Source: an uncultured Pseudobdellovibrionaceae bacterium (GTDB taxonomy: Bacteria; Bdellovibrionota; Bdellovibrionia; Bdellovibrionales; Bdellovibrionaceae). From it: a stretch of 5,450 bases of DNA. This document shows positions 1 through 5,450 of the stretch, piece by piece. The translations under genes and the position numbers were made by a program. A model generated the notes under the pieces. That model had not been told where the DNA came from. It saw nothing but the letters and a program-made list of their open reading frames with translations, and did not search any database. Each line of letters opens with the position of its first letter. Positions within the stretch are counted from its first letter, which is position 1. The stretch lies in NCBI GenBank assembly GCA_937900305.1, contig CALCCV010000167.1:1-5450 (forward strand), given 5' to 3'.

Positions 1-851
1 GGTTGAGAGAGGCTAACAGTAAATGTGGCGGGACCAGCATTTTCACCAACGGTCACATCATTCACGGCTAACGTTGGAGGGGCATCATCATCTAAAATCG
101 TGAGCGTTGCAGAGGGAGTTAAAATAGCCACGATGTCTGAAGCTTTGCTGATATTTATAGACAGCGTTTCGTCGGCTTCGTCCAAAGCATCTGACAAGAT
201 CACTAAGCTGACTGTAGCTTGAGTTTGCCCTGCGGCAATGGTTGCCGTTCCTGACAGTCCAGTAAAGTCTTGCCCTGCGATTGCTGTGCTATTGGCGGTG
301 GCGTAGTCAAAACTGATGTTCTCGGTTGCGGCTTTCGAAAGTGCAAAAGTCAGAGAGAGATGTCCTGCACTTTCGCTCACCGATGCGTTGGCGAGGGAAA
401 GTCCGATGTGAGTTTCGTCGTCAATGACTTGGATTTGCACGTCCACTTCGTTTTCAAAATTTGTACCGCCAACTCTGAGAGTGTAGTCGCTGTTGCCTTG
501 AAAGAGAGAGTCATTGACGGTTTGAACGACGAATGAAAAATTTTTCTTTCCAGCTAAAACAGTTCCTTCACCAGAAGATGCGACAAACCTGTTGTTGTTG
601 TTGGTGGTGGCAGAAATTTCCCATCTAAAAACGGTGTCTGTGAGAGCTTCCTCATCAAGGCCGCCCAGAAAGGTCAACCCGTTGCCTTCGAGGATGGTAA
701 CGGCGTCTGAAGAGGTGGTGATTTTCGTGGACCATTTTGAAGGAGTGTTTGCATCGACAAGACCCGTGATTTCTCCCGACAAATCACCGCAGCCGGTCAG
801 GTTGATTCCGGCCGTTAAAGAGATCATCAGTTTAAATAACTTTGGGATCAC
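1..851 (-). CDS. Calx-beta-repeat lipoprotein, 5' part (3' end outside window)
   Basis: An open frame of 283 codons runs off the left edge. From the GTG at 851 it starts MIPKLFKLMISLTAGINLTGC, a good lipoprotein signal peptide: three Lys, a hydrophobic core and the lipobox LTGC with Cys21, the only cysteine seen. Gly at +2 favours outer-membrane sorting by the E. coli rule. A divergent Calx-beta-like module follows at about residues 47-145 (TVLAGKKNFSFVV, then VQIQVIDDE). A textbook Calx-beta module follows at 148-255 (SVSESAG, FDYATANSTAIAGQDF, DEADETLSINIS, ATLTILDDD). A third begins at 259 (VTVGENAGPATFTVSLS). The acidic clusters at 223-227 and 253-255 are the usual calcium ligands. Such proteins are typically surface or adhesive. 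Start choice: GTG at 863 and 869 are in frame and possible. The ATG at 827 would remove all positive charge before the core. None has a clear ribosome binding site. Final size and repeat number are unknown. Confidence 0.85.
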   Translation of the reverse strand, partial: MIPKLFKLMISLTAGINLTGCGDLSGEITGLVDANTPSKWSTKITTSSDAVTILEGNGLTFLGGLDEEALTDTVFRWEISATTNNNNRFVASSGEGTVLAGKKNFSFVVQTVNDSLFQGNSDYTLRVGGTNFENEVDVQIQVIDDETHIGLSLANASVSESAGHLSLTFALSKAATENISFDYATANSTAIAGQDFTGLSGTATIAAGQTQATVSLVILSDALDEADETLSINISKASDIVAILTPSATLTILDDDAPPTLAVNDVTVGENAGPATFTVSLSQ

Positions 852-942
852 TTTTAGATTCACAGTCACTATTCGGTCAGTTTCTGTGAGGCCTTTAAAA
901 ATAAGCCAGGCGCTCGGAACCGATGCGACTCAATTTGGAGCG

Positions 943-992
943 ACGTTTAAAAGAGATGCGATTTATTCTGTCTCATGTCCTGAAACGTTTAA
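943..992. repeat. Pair of TTAAACGT direct repeats upstream of the Calx-beta lipoprotein
   Basis: The octamer TTAAACGT (minus strand) occurs at 985-992 and 943-950, 42 bases apart, in the non-coding gap before the lipoprotein gene. The first copy is part of the palindrome AAACGTTT at 983-990. The spacing is about four helical turns, as for paired operator sites, but one octamer repeat in a gap of this size can arise by chance. The rest of the gap (852-1004) shows no convincing terminator or sigma-70 promoter. Confidence 0.25.
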
Positions 993-1004
993 TCACTATC
1001 TTAT

Positions 1005-1640
1005 TTACCACTCTAACAAGACAGGATCGTGCCGCCGAACTTCGTTGGCCTTCAAGTTGAGGAAACCGCCGTTTTTATCTTTCAAGAGCATGGAAACGAG
1101 AATCCACTGGTTCGGCAAATTGGCTTCCATATTCTTAAAACTGATTCGCAGCTTTTGTTCGGCATTTTGTGGGTTGTTCAACTCGAGATCAGAATCTTCA
1201 CCACTGTTAGGAAGGGAACCGAGCGGCACCAAGAAAGATTGCAATCGCGAGGGGGATTGAGCCGAGGTTATGCAGGGACCTTCGATATCCATACTGGGAG
1301 CATCGCCATTCACGACGACGCCGTGGACCTCAAAATGAAGTTGCAATCGAGAGTAGGTTTCGCACAATGAGGTTTTGGCACCGGTTTCACCGGGGATAAA
1401 AAAGTGGCTGAGCGAAATTTCTAAATTTTGATCATGAATGCCGTAAGTAAAATCTCGCAAAAGGCGCTCTTTCATTGCAATTCGTAGGGCATCTTCGCGC
1501 AAATTTGAAAAATCGTAACTATCACGAATGGCCGCGGGATCTCGTAGCATTTGAAAAGACGCTGACATCGTCATCAGGTAAACAAACCCGAGGGCAAAAA
1601 AGGCGCCGAAAATGGCTAGGCTTCCGAAAGTTCGTTTCAT
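1005..1640 (-). CDS. Unrecognised membrane-anchored or secreted protein
   Basis: A 211-residue protein that I cannot assign to a family. It begins MKR followed by a hydrophobic stretch at about residues 5-25 (FGSLAIFGAFFALGFVYLM), which is either a single N-terminal anchor or a signal peptide. I see no lipobox Cys and no type IV pilin-style cleavage motif. Next comes a charged helical part at about 33-65, then alternating hydrophobic/polar stretches that look beta-rich (LQLHFEVHGVVV at 99-110, WILVSMLL at 179-186). Two cysteines, 93 and 123, could form a disulfide if the domain is in the periplasm. There is a clear ribosome binding site. It follows gshA by 63 bases and precedes the Calx-beta lipoprotein, so an envelope role is more likely than a part in glutathione synthesis. 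The end, DPVLLEW then TAA, is clean. Confidence 0.8.
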   Translation of the reverse strand: MKRTFGSLAIFGAFFALGFVYLMTMSASFQMLRDPAAIRDSYDFSNLREDALRIAMKERLLRDFTYGIHDQNLEISLSHFFIPGETGAKTSLCETYSRLQLHFEVHGVVVNGDAPSMDIEGPCITSAQSPSRLQSFLVPLGSLPNSGEDSDLELNNPQNAEQKLRISFKNMEANLPNQWILVSMLLKDKNGGFLNLKANEVRRHDPVLLEW

Positions 1641-1647
1641 AGTTCTT

Positions 1648-1653
1648 TCCTCT
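1648..1653 (-). promoter_or_regulatory. Shine-Dalgarno for the 211-residue protein
   Basis: AGAGGA sits 7 bases before the ATG at 1640, with good spacing. It confirms that this reading frame is a translated gene and fixes its start. Confidence 0.7.
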
Positions 1654-1703
1654 TAGTCGTGGTATCGACAAAAAAGGTTTTGCACTTGAATCTGTTTGAA
1701 TCA

Positions 1704-2954
1704 CTAGCCGCAGTTACCGACCATGGTCCGGTAGCTGGGAAAGCTGACCTGCATATCTTTGGCTTCCAGTGCAATCGACAAAAGTCCAAGGCGTGCAGCC
1801 CAGCCATAGACGTTCTCCATCGGGCATCCTTCGGGTTTCACCAGAAGATCGGAGACACAAAGTTTTTTATAAACCGCACCGGGACTATTCAAACTTTCGG
1901 TCGAATCTTTTTCGAGATGCGTTCGCAAAAACCCGCCGGCCAACTGACAACCAATCATATAAATCACCGGTTCAGCCGCGGCGCCGTCGGCCAGTACGAC
2001 AGACGGCACTCCTTCTTGAATAATGACGCTCTCGATGTCACGGCCACCCTTTGCGGCCTTCATTTTTTTCCGGCTCTTGTAGGACCAGCTCAAGACCTCT
2101 TTGCCTTCACTGACTTTGATAACGCCGAGGCCATAGGTGCCTGCGTTGTTCTTTACAAAGACAAAGGGCTTTTGTTGAATGCCTCGTTTTTCGTAAGCGA
2201 CGCTCAGGGAGTGCAGCATTGCATCGACCTTCTGGGCCAGCTCTTGGCGATTGCTTTCGCTTTCTAAATCAAATTCAGCAGCCTGGGTTTCAATGGTCAG
2301 ACAGAATGGATCGGTCCCTAAAATTTCGCTGAATGAGTTCGCCAATTGGTTGTAATGCTTAAAATGGCCCGACTTTGTCCGTTGGTACCAGCCCAACCCC
2401 GACGGCGGATTCATCGGAAACGGATTGGCGGCGACCCAGTCTTCGTAGTTCATCGAAAAGTCATTGTTGCAAATCACCAAATCCGGAGTGAATCCGATTT
2501 TTTTTAAATCTTCAGGAGTCGTCGAAATCACCTCGACTCGTTTGCCAGTCAGACTTTCAACCACAACGGTCTCAGCTAAAGGTTTTGGAAAACCCACTTT
2601 CACTGCGAAGCCACTCTGTTCGCAAATCTCTTTCAACGTGGCCACATTTTCCCAATAGTATGGATTCTGAGTGTGCTCTTCGGTGACCAGCAGAATTTTT
2701 TGAACGTCGCCGTAATGATCCTTCACAAACTTTTGCAAAATGGCCGGAGCCCCTTCTTTGTCGGTGGGGCAAATGTTATTAAAGCCGGCGGGAAAGATGT
2801 TCGCATCGACGCTGGCAATCTTGTAACCTGCATCCCGAATGTCATAGCTTGAATAAATGGGCAGTGCCAAATCTTTGGTGAGCCCGCCATACCACTTCAC
2901 GACTTGATCCATTCGCAAAATGGTTTCTTTGTGCAGAATCGCTTGCACGGTCAT
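1704..2954 (-). CDS. gshA: Glutamate-cysteine ligase, single-domain ATP-grasp type
   Basis: Cytosolic enzyme joining L-glutamate and L-cysteine to gamma-glutamylcysteine with ATP, the first and limiting step of glutathione synthesis. The 416-residue product matches, from memory, the Acidithiobacillus ferrooxidans-type GshA family (Pfam GshA, about 430 residues), which is unrelated to E. coli GshA and distinct from the plant/alphaproteobacterial type. Motifs seen: SVDANIFPAGFNNIC at 48-62, NNDFS at 163-167, an ATP-grasp glycine-rich loop FVKNNAGTYGLG at about 266-277, a basic stretch KMKAAKGG at 297-304, IIQEG at 311-315, AEPVIYMIG at 327-335, GGFLR at 340-344 and NSPGAVY at 356-362. The ATG start has a strong AGGAGGT. 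It begins 66 bases after the lipoprotein stop and ends 63 bases before the next gene. No gshB is visible here, so glutathione synthetase must be encoded elsewhere, or gamma-glutamylcysteine is the end product. The frame is intact; an 8-A run lies at codons 150-153. Confidence 0.93.
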   Translation of the reverse strand: MTVQAILHKETILRMDQVVKWYGGLTKDLALPIYSSYDIRDAGYKIASVDANIFPAGFNNICPTDKEGAPAILQKFVKDHYGDVQKILLVTEEHTQNPYYWENVATLKEICEQSGFAVKVGFPKPLAETVVVESLTGKRVEVISTTPEDLKKIGFTPDLVICNNDFSMNYEDWVAANPFPMNPPSGLGWYQRTKSGHFKHYNQLANSFSEILGTDPFCLTIETQAAEFDLESESNRQELAQKVDAMLHSLSVAYEKRGIQQKPFVFVKNNAGTYGLGVIKVSEGKEVLSWSYKSRKKMKAAKGGRDIESVIIQEGVPSVVLADGAAAEPVIYMIGCQLAGGFLRTHLEKDSTESLNSPGAVYKKLCVSDLLVKPEGCPMENVYGWAARLGLLSIALEAKDMQVSFPSYRTMVGNCG

Positions 2955-2958
2955 CGGG

Positions 2959-2965
2959 ACCTCCT
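2959..2965 (-). promoter_or_regulatory. Strong Shine-Dalgarno for gshA
   Basis: AGGAGGT lies 4 bases before the ATG at 2954. It is the best ribosome binding site in the window and fixes the gshA start. It implies efficient independent translation compared with the weakly led genes upstream. Confidence 0.85.
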
Positions 2966-2997
2966 ACTGGTGAGAAAGATGAGTCAGAGTGTACTTT

Positions 2998-3016
2998 TCA
3001 AACAACAGCTATTTGA
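2998..3016. repeat. Short inverted repeat between the lipoprotein gene and gshA
   Basis: On the minus strand, TCAAATA and TGTTTGA can form a 7-base-pair stem (one G-T pair) around a 5-base loop, just after the lipoprotein stop codon. No run of T follows, so it is not a convincing intrinsic terminator. It could be an mRNA processing or stabilising hairpin, or chance. Confidence 0.3.
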
Positions 3017-3020
3017 GAAC

Positions 3021-4049
3021 TTATTCTGCCTGAGGAAGTTTTAAAAGTTGATCGAAAATGAGAAGCAGCATTTTTTCATTCTCATTCTTTGCCTCAAAAA
3101 ACTGGGTCAGTTGGTGGAGATTCTGTTCGGACCGGAGCTGCGAAAAGGTGTTGGTTTGTGAGAGAAGATTCAGCATCATTTTGACCCGCGAGATCATCTC
3201 TTCCCGAGTAAAGGTGTCGAAGGGCTTTTTTTGCTCGGTTTGAATGAACTGAACCAGAACTCGATAATTTTCGACGAGCTGTTGGCGAGCCCGTCTCGAC
3301 CAATAGGGCTCTTCAAGCTCGATGGATTTGAGCAGATAGAACTGTGAATTTTCCAGTGTGCGGACCTGGGCTTGAAAGTTGTCTTTGTCCACGCTCTGCA
3401 GAATCACGGCACCCATTTGAAAATAAAGGCGAGGTAAGAGGTTCTTTTTGTCGATTCGACCTTGGTCGATCCATTCCGCTAACTTGTTCGTGGCCTTGCG
3501 CTGGTACTTCAGAGCCAGCTCCGTTTGCCCTAGTTTTTGATACAACATTGACAGCTTCGCGGGCGCCTCGACGTCATAAAACAAAGAGGCCGTTTGCGGT
3601 TTCGTTTTCACGAGTTGTAACAACAGCGCGATGCCTTCGTCATCTTCCTGCAGACCTTCGTTGGCGGCCACAAGAGCTAAATTGCTTCGTTCATACAAAC
3701 TGGGATAGCGATTTTCACTGCGCTCACGCAGGTCCAAAAGCAGCGCTTTTTCTTCGGCGAAATTTCCCCAGCGACCCAAAGTTTCTGCCTTCAGTAACAG
3801 CCCTTCATAGAGATAAATTTGATTTTCTGTTTTCGAAAATTGACGATCCCACTCTTGAACAAACACCTCATAGGGTTCGGTCTGGGCCAGATCCTCAAGG
3901 TGGTGAAAGAAATTTGGGGGCGTTTGCGTGATTTGCTCGGGCACGACTGCGGGAGACGGCAGGGCGGGTGATTCGCGATGGACCGTCACACATCCGATGG
4001 TGCCTGCGAGGACCAGGCTGCTGAAGAAGTGCCCCATCATCATCATCAT
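3021..4049 (-). CDS. Probable TPR-like helical lipoprotein
   Basis: I do not recognise a named family. From the first of five consecutive ATG codons the product is 342 residues. It has a hydrophobic segment (HFFSSLVLAGTIGC) ending in Cys20, the only cysteine in the protein, which fits a lipoprotein signal peptide, although Thr at the -3 position is not classic. A Pro-rich linker follows at about residues 27-45, then an all-helical body. Stretches at about 79-107 (with KAETLGRWGNFAEEKALL) and 164-186 (AKLSMLYQKLGQTELALKY) look like tetratricopeptide repeats, suggesting protein-protein contacts on the periplasmic face of a membrane. The start is uncertain. None of the ATGs has a good ribosome binding site, and this n-region lacks Lys/Arg. 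An in-frame ATG at 4097 would add 16 residues (MKPTTKTRWPVAPRNL) with four positive charges, giving a better signal peptide but overlapping the ATPase gene by 41 bases. Either way it follows the ATPase directly and is probably cotranscribed with it. Confidence 0.72.
   Translation of the reverse strand: MMMMMGHFFSSLVLAGTIGCVTVHRESPALPSPAVVPEQITQTPPNFFHHLEDLAQTEPYEVFVQEWDRQFSKTENQIYLYEGLLLKAETLGRWGNFAEEKALLLDLRERSENRYPSLYERSNLALVAANEGLQEDDEGIALLLQLVKTKPQTASLFYDVEAPAKLSMLYQKLGQTELALKYQRKATNKLAEWIDQGRIDKKNLLPRLYFQMGAVILQSVDKDNFQAQVRTLENSQFYLLKSIELEEPYWSRRARQQLVENYRVLVQFIQTEQKKPFDTFTREEMISRVKMMLNLLSQTNTFSQLRSEQNLHQLTQFFEAKNENEKMLLLIFDQLLKLPQAE
4035..4049 (-). repeat. Five tandem ATG codons at the lipoprotein start
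   Basis: The minus strand reads ATG five times in a row, 7 bases after the ATPase stop codon. All five are in the lipoprotein frame. Unit gain or loss would change the protein by one Met without a frameshift. Confidence 0.9.
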
Positions 4050-4056
4050 TAAATTT

Positions 4057-5208
4057 CTAGGAGCCACGGGCCACCTCGTCTTTGTCGTTGGCTTCATTTT
4101 TGGCTGAGGGTTTCGAGGTGAGAATCGCCGCCAACTCCCGAAGTTCAGCCAAGCTGTCTTGATTGGGATGGCACTCAGGGATCTCAATCACCTTCACATT
4201 TTCACCGAAGTGGCGACTAAATTTCAAATCTCTCTTTTGACGGTCGTCATAAAATTTTTTGAATTGATCAAAAAGTTGGCTCGCCTCACCTTTCAGATCA
4301 TGGGGGCCATTCACTTCTGGCCACCAAAAGGGAATAGCGCGATTCATGTAAATGTAACGCAAACGAAATTGGTTGCTGGCCAAATGAGCCGCCAAATCTT
4401 TAGCTTCTGCTAATTTGGTTGAGTCAAAGCCTGTAACCACGCAAAATTCGGTGTCAGCACTTTGTAAGAGTCGCTGAATTTCATTCACCCTCGCTTGAAG
4501 ACGATCGCGCCAATCCTCAATGCTTGCAAAAAAATCCAAAAGCTCTTGAACAAACTCAGAGCCCGTCAGCATTTCAACGACTTTCAAAGCTTGCTTCGTC
4601 CCCATCTCCACCATGCGCGAAATAAAACCCACCTTCGGTTTGCGAACTTGCGCTAGCCATTGAAAGATGGCTTTTTCGAAAAGCGCCCCGAGTTTTTTAG
4701 GTGAATCCAAAAATTCCACGACGTGTTGGGCTGGTGGTGTGTCTAAGATGATGATATCAAAACCACCCTTGGTGTACGCCGAATACAAATGTTGCAACGA
4801 CGAAAAGTCCTGAGATCCCGCCAAGTCGGAAGTCAGTTGTTGGTAAAGCTTATTTTTTAAAAGCTTCTGAGCGCGCTCGGAATTGCCAGAGGCTTTCAGA
4901 ACAAAATCATCAAAAACTTTTTTGTGAGGGACGGTGGCGATAAATAAATTGGGTGAAAGTGACGGGACAGGATGATGAGACAAATCGTCAGGCACATTCA
5001 GAGCTCGGGCCAATCTGACTGATGGATCAATCGTCATGACTAATGTCTTTTTGCCTGATAAGGCATACGAAAGTCCCTTGGCTGCTGCCAAGGTGGTTTT
5101 GCCGACTCCGCCTGTTCCCAGGAAAATTTCAACTCGGGCCGAGCGAAGGTTGGCGTCGCCAGAGCGGTCGCGGTCGCTGTTGCTCTTGTCAGAAGTCTCT
5201 TTAGGCAC
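4057..5208 (-). CDS. ArsA/Get3-like (anion-transporting type) P-loop ATPase
   Basis: This is a 383-residue SIMIBI-class ATPase. Seen in order: a charged 25-residue N-terminal tail rich in Ser, Asp and Arg; the P-loop GTGGVGKTT at residues 31-39; a switch-I-like TIDPSVRLARAL at 59-70; SDLAGSQDF at 127-135; Walker B/switch II FDIIILDTPPAQH at 150-162 followed by EFLDSP; an Asn strand (YMNRAIPF); a late EIP strand; and a charged C-terminal tail. DTPPAxHxxxFLD and LAGSQ are typical of bacterial ArsA homologues. The position normally held by the ArsA/MinD signature lysine is Thr32, so the loop is not the canonical KGGVGKT. Only two Cys are present (in EFCVV and PECHP), so neither the metalloid-binding Cys triad of ArsA nor the Get3 CxxC is there. 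A role in arsenite extrusion is therefore unlikely. The GTG start is chosen because it overlaps the upstream stop by 8 bases, has AAGGTG 4 bases upstream and leaves a full P-loop. It probably works as a homodimer or with the upstream partner. The substrate is unknown. Confidence 0.88.
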   Translation of the reverse strand: MPKETSDKSNSDRDRSGDANLRSARVEIFLGTGGVGKTTLAAAKGLSYALSGKKTLVMTIDPSVRLARALNVPDDLSHHPVPSLSPNLFIATVPHKKVFDDFVLKASGNSERAQKLLKNKLYQQLTSDLAGSQDFSSLQHLYSAYTKGGFDIIILDTPPAQHVVEFLDSPKKLGALFEKAIFQWLAQVRKPKVGFISRMVEMGTKQALKVVEMLTGSEFVQELLDFFASIEDWRDRLQARVNEIQRLLQSADTEFCVVTGFDSTKLAEAKDLAAHLASNQFRLRYIYMNRAIPFWWPEVNGPHDLKGEASQLFDQFKKFYDDRQKRDLKFSRHFGENVKVIEIPECHPNQDSLAELRELAAILTSKPSAKNEANDKDEVARGS

Positions 5209-5450
5209 CCAGCACCTTCGCCGTTTGTTCGATCACTTTTTTTGCATCGGACTCCAGAAACCAGGGGATCTCGAACGTGGCAGACACCGTTTTTTGAAAA
5301 AGTTCGCGGGCTTGCTGGGTCTCGTTTTTTCGGTACGCAAGATCTTGCAAAAACTCTTTGCCCAGTAACGTCTTTGGATTGGTTGAGTTGGGAATGTCGA
5401 ACGCAAAAGTTCGGTTTAAAACCAGGCGAGGTGTGATTGAAAACTCCTGC
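5201..5450 (-). CDS. C-terminal end of a probable ArsA/Get3-family ATPase (5' part outside window)
   Basis: The last 82 residues of a gene entering from the right edge are visible, ending in VIEQTAKVLGA and a TAA stop. The nucleotide-binding core lies outside the window, so assignment rests on context and on a weak resemblance to the complete ATPase just downstream. Both proteins have an 'xNRxxxF' strand near the end (VLNRTFAF here, YMNRAIPF there). About 50 residues later both have an 'EIP' strand, followed by a final amphipathic helix. In ArsA/Get3 proteins this layout matches the late beta-strand with Asn, then the last strand and helix. The stop overlaps the start of the next gene by 8 bases (GTGCCTAA), which points to coupled translation and a stoichiometric pair. 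I see no Cys in the visible part. It could instead be an unrelated cytosolic protein. That the frame is coding is clear; the family is an inference. Confidence 0.55.
   Translation of the reverse strand, partial: QEFSITPRLVLNRTFAFDIPNSTNPKTLLGKEFLQDLAYRKNETQQARELFQKTVSATFEIPWFLESDAKKVIEQTAKVLGA
5213..5218 (-). promoter_or_regulatory. Shine-Dalgarno for the ArsA-like gene
   Basis: AAGGTG lies 4 bases before the GTG start, inside the last codons of the upstream gene. It supports the GTG at 5208 as a real start for a coupled pair. The match to the consensus is moderate and the spacing is short. Confidence 0.5.

Noticed and set aside
592..610. GTT/GGT simple repeat as a phase-variation tract
   Set aside because: It is a short trinucleotide run encoding Thr/Asn in the lipoprotein. 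Unit changes would not shift the frame.
897..930. Possible intrinsic terminator or promoter after the 211-residue gene (TTATTTTT next to short G/C stretches)
   Set aside because: The best stem is about 5 base pairs with mismatches, and the T run is not placed after a stable hairpin. No -35/-10 pair with sensible spacing was found.
592..1260. Long plus-strand open frame of 222 codons
   Set aside because: It is antisense to the Calx-beta lipoprotein and the 211-residue protein and spans the gap between them. It shows no recognisable domain and no ribosome binding site, and both minus-strand genes explain the region.
1659..2267. Plus-strand open frame of 202 codons
   Set aside because: It is antisense to the conserved C-terminal part of gshA, and its product has no coherent domain features.
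2498..2505. Run of eight A on the minus strand in gshA (slippage or programmed frameshift)
   Set aside because: It encodes LKKI in an intact, full-length gshA, and there is no sign of a second useful frame. Ordinary Lys codons explain it.
2966..3020. Sigma-70 promoter before gshA (TACACT as a -10 element)
   Set aside because: No acceptable -35 hexamer lies 16-18 bases upstream. One weak hexamer is not enough.
3344..3931. Plus-strand open frame of 195 codons
   Set aside because: It is a shadow of the TPR-like lipoprotein. Its composition (Arg/Pro/Cys-rich, irregular) is typical of an antisense frame.
4057..5208. Arsenite-pump ATPase (arsA) as gene name
   Set aside because: The metalloid cysteines are absent and no arsB, arsR, arsC or arsD lies beside it, so only the family, not the arsenic function, is supported.

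Overview
All supported genes in this window lie on the minus strand, so the window is read from its right end to its left end. The order is: the 3' end of a probable ArsA/Get3-type ATPase, a complete ArsA/Get3-type ATPase, a probable lipoprotein with TPR-like helices, a glutamate-cysteine ligase (GshA) of the single-domain ATP-grasp type, an unrecognised 211-residue secreted or membrane-anchored protein, and the 5' part of a Calx-beta-repeat lipoprotein that runs out of the window at base 1.

The gene set suggests a Gram-negative bacterium. Two proteins have lipoprotein signal peptides. The GshA is of the kind first described in Acidithiobacillus (Thiobacillus) ferrooxidans. ArsA-like ATPases without recognisable arsenic genes recall predatory and related lineages such as Bdellovibrionota or Myxococcota. 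Bdellovibrio-like is my best guess. It rests on gene types and overall feel, not on a database match.

Region by region: bases 5450-4057 hold the two ATPase genes, which overlap by 8 bases and are therefore probably translationally coupled. Bases 4049-3021 hold the lipoprotein, starting 7 bases after the ATPase stop or overlapping it, depending on the start codon used. A 66-base gap with a small inverted repeat and a strong ribosome binding site leads into gshA (2954-1704). A 63-base gap leads to the 211-residue protein (1640-1005). A gap of about 150 bases (852-1004), with no clear terminator or promoter, precedes the Calx-beta lipoprotein (851 to beyond base 1).

The first five genes are close enough to be one transcript. 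The likely functional picture is a cytosolic nucleotide-driven ATPase pair, an envelope lipoprotein and the first enzyme of glutathione synthesis, followed by envelope proteins of unknown and adhesin-like type. Nothing proves they act together. I found no mobile element, CRISPR array, tRNA or rRNA. The plus-strand reading frames are shadows of the minus-strand genes.
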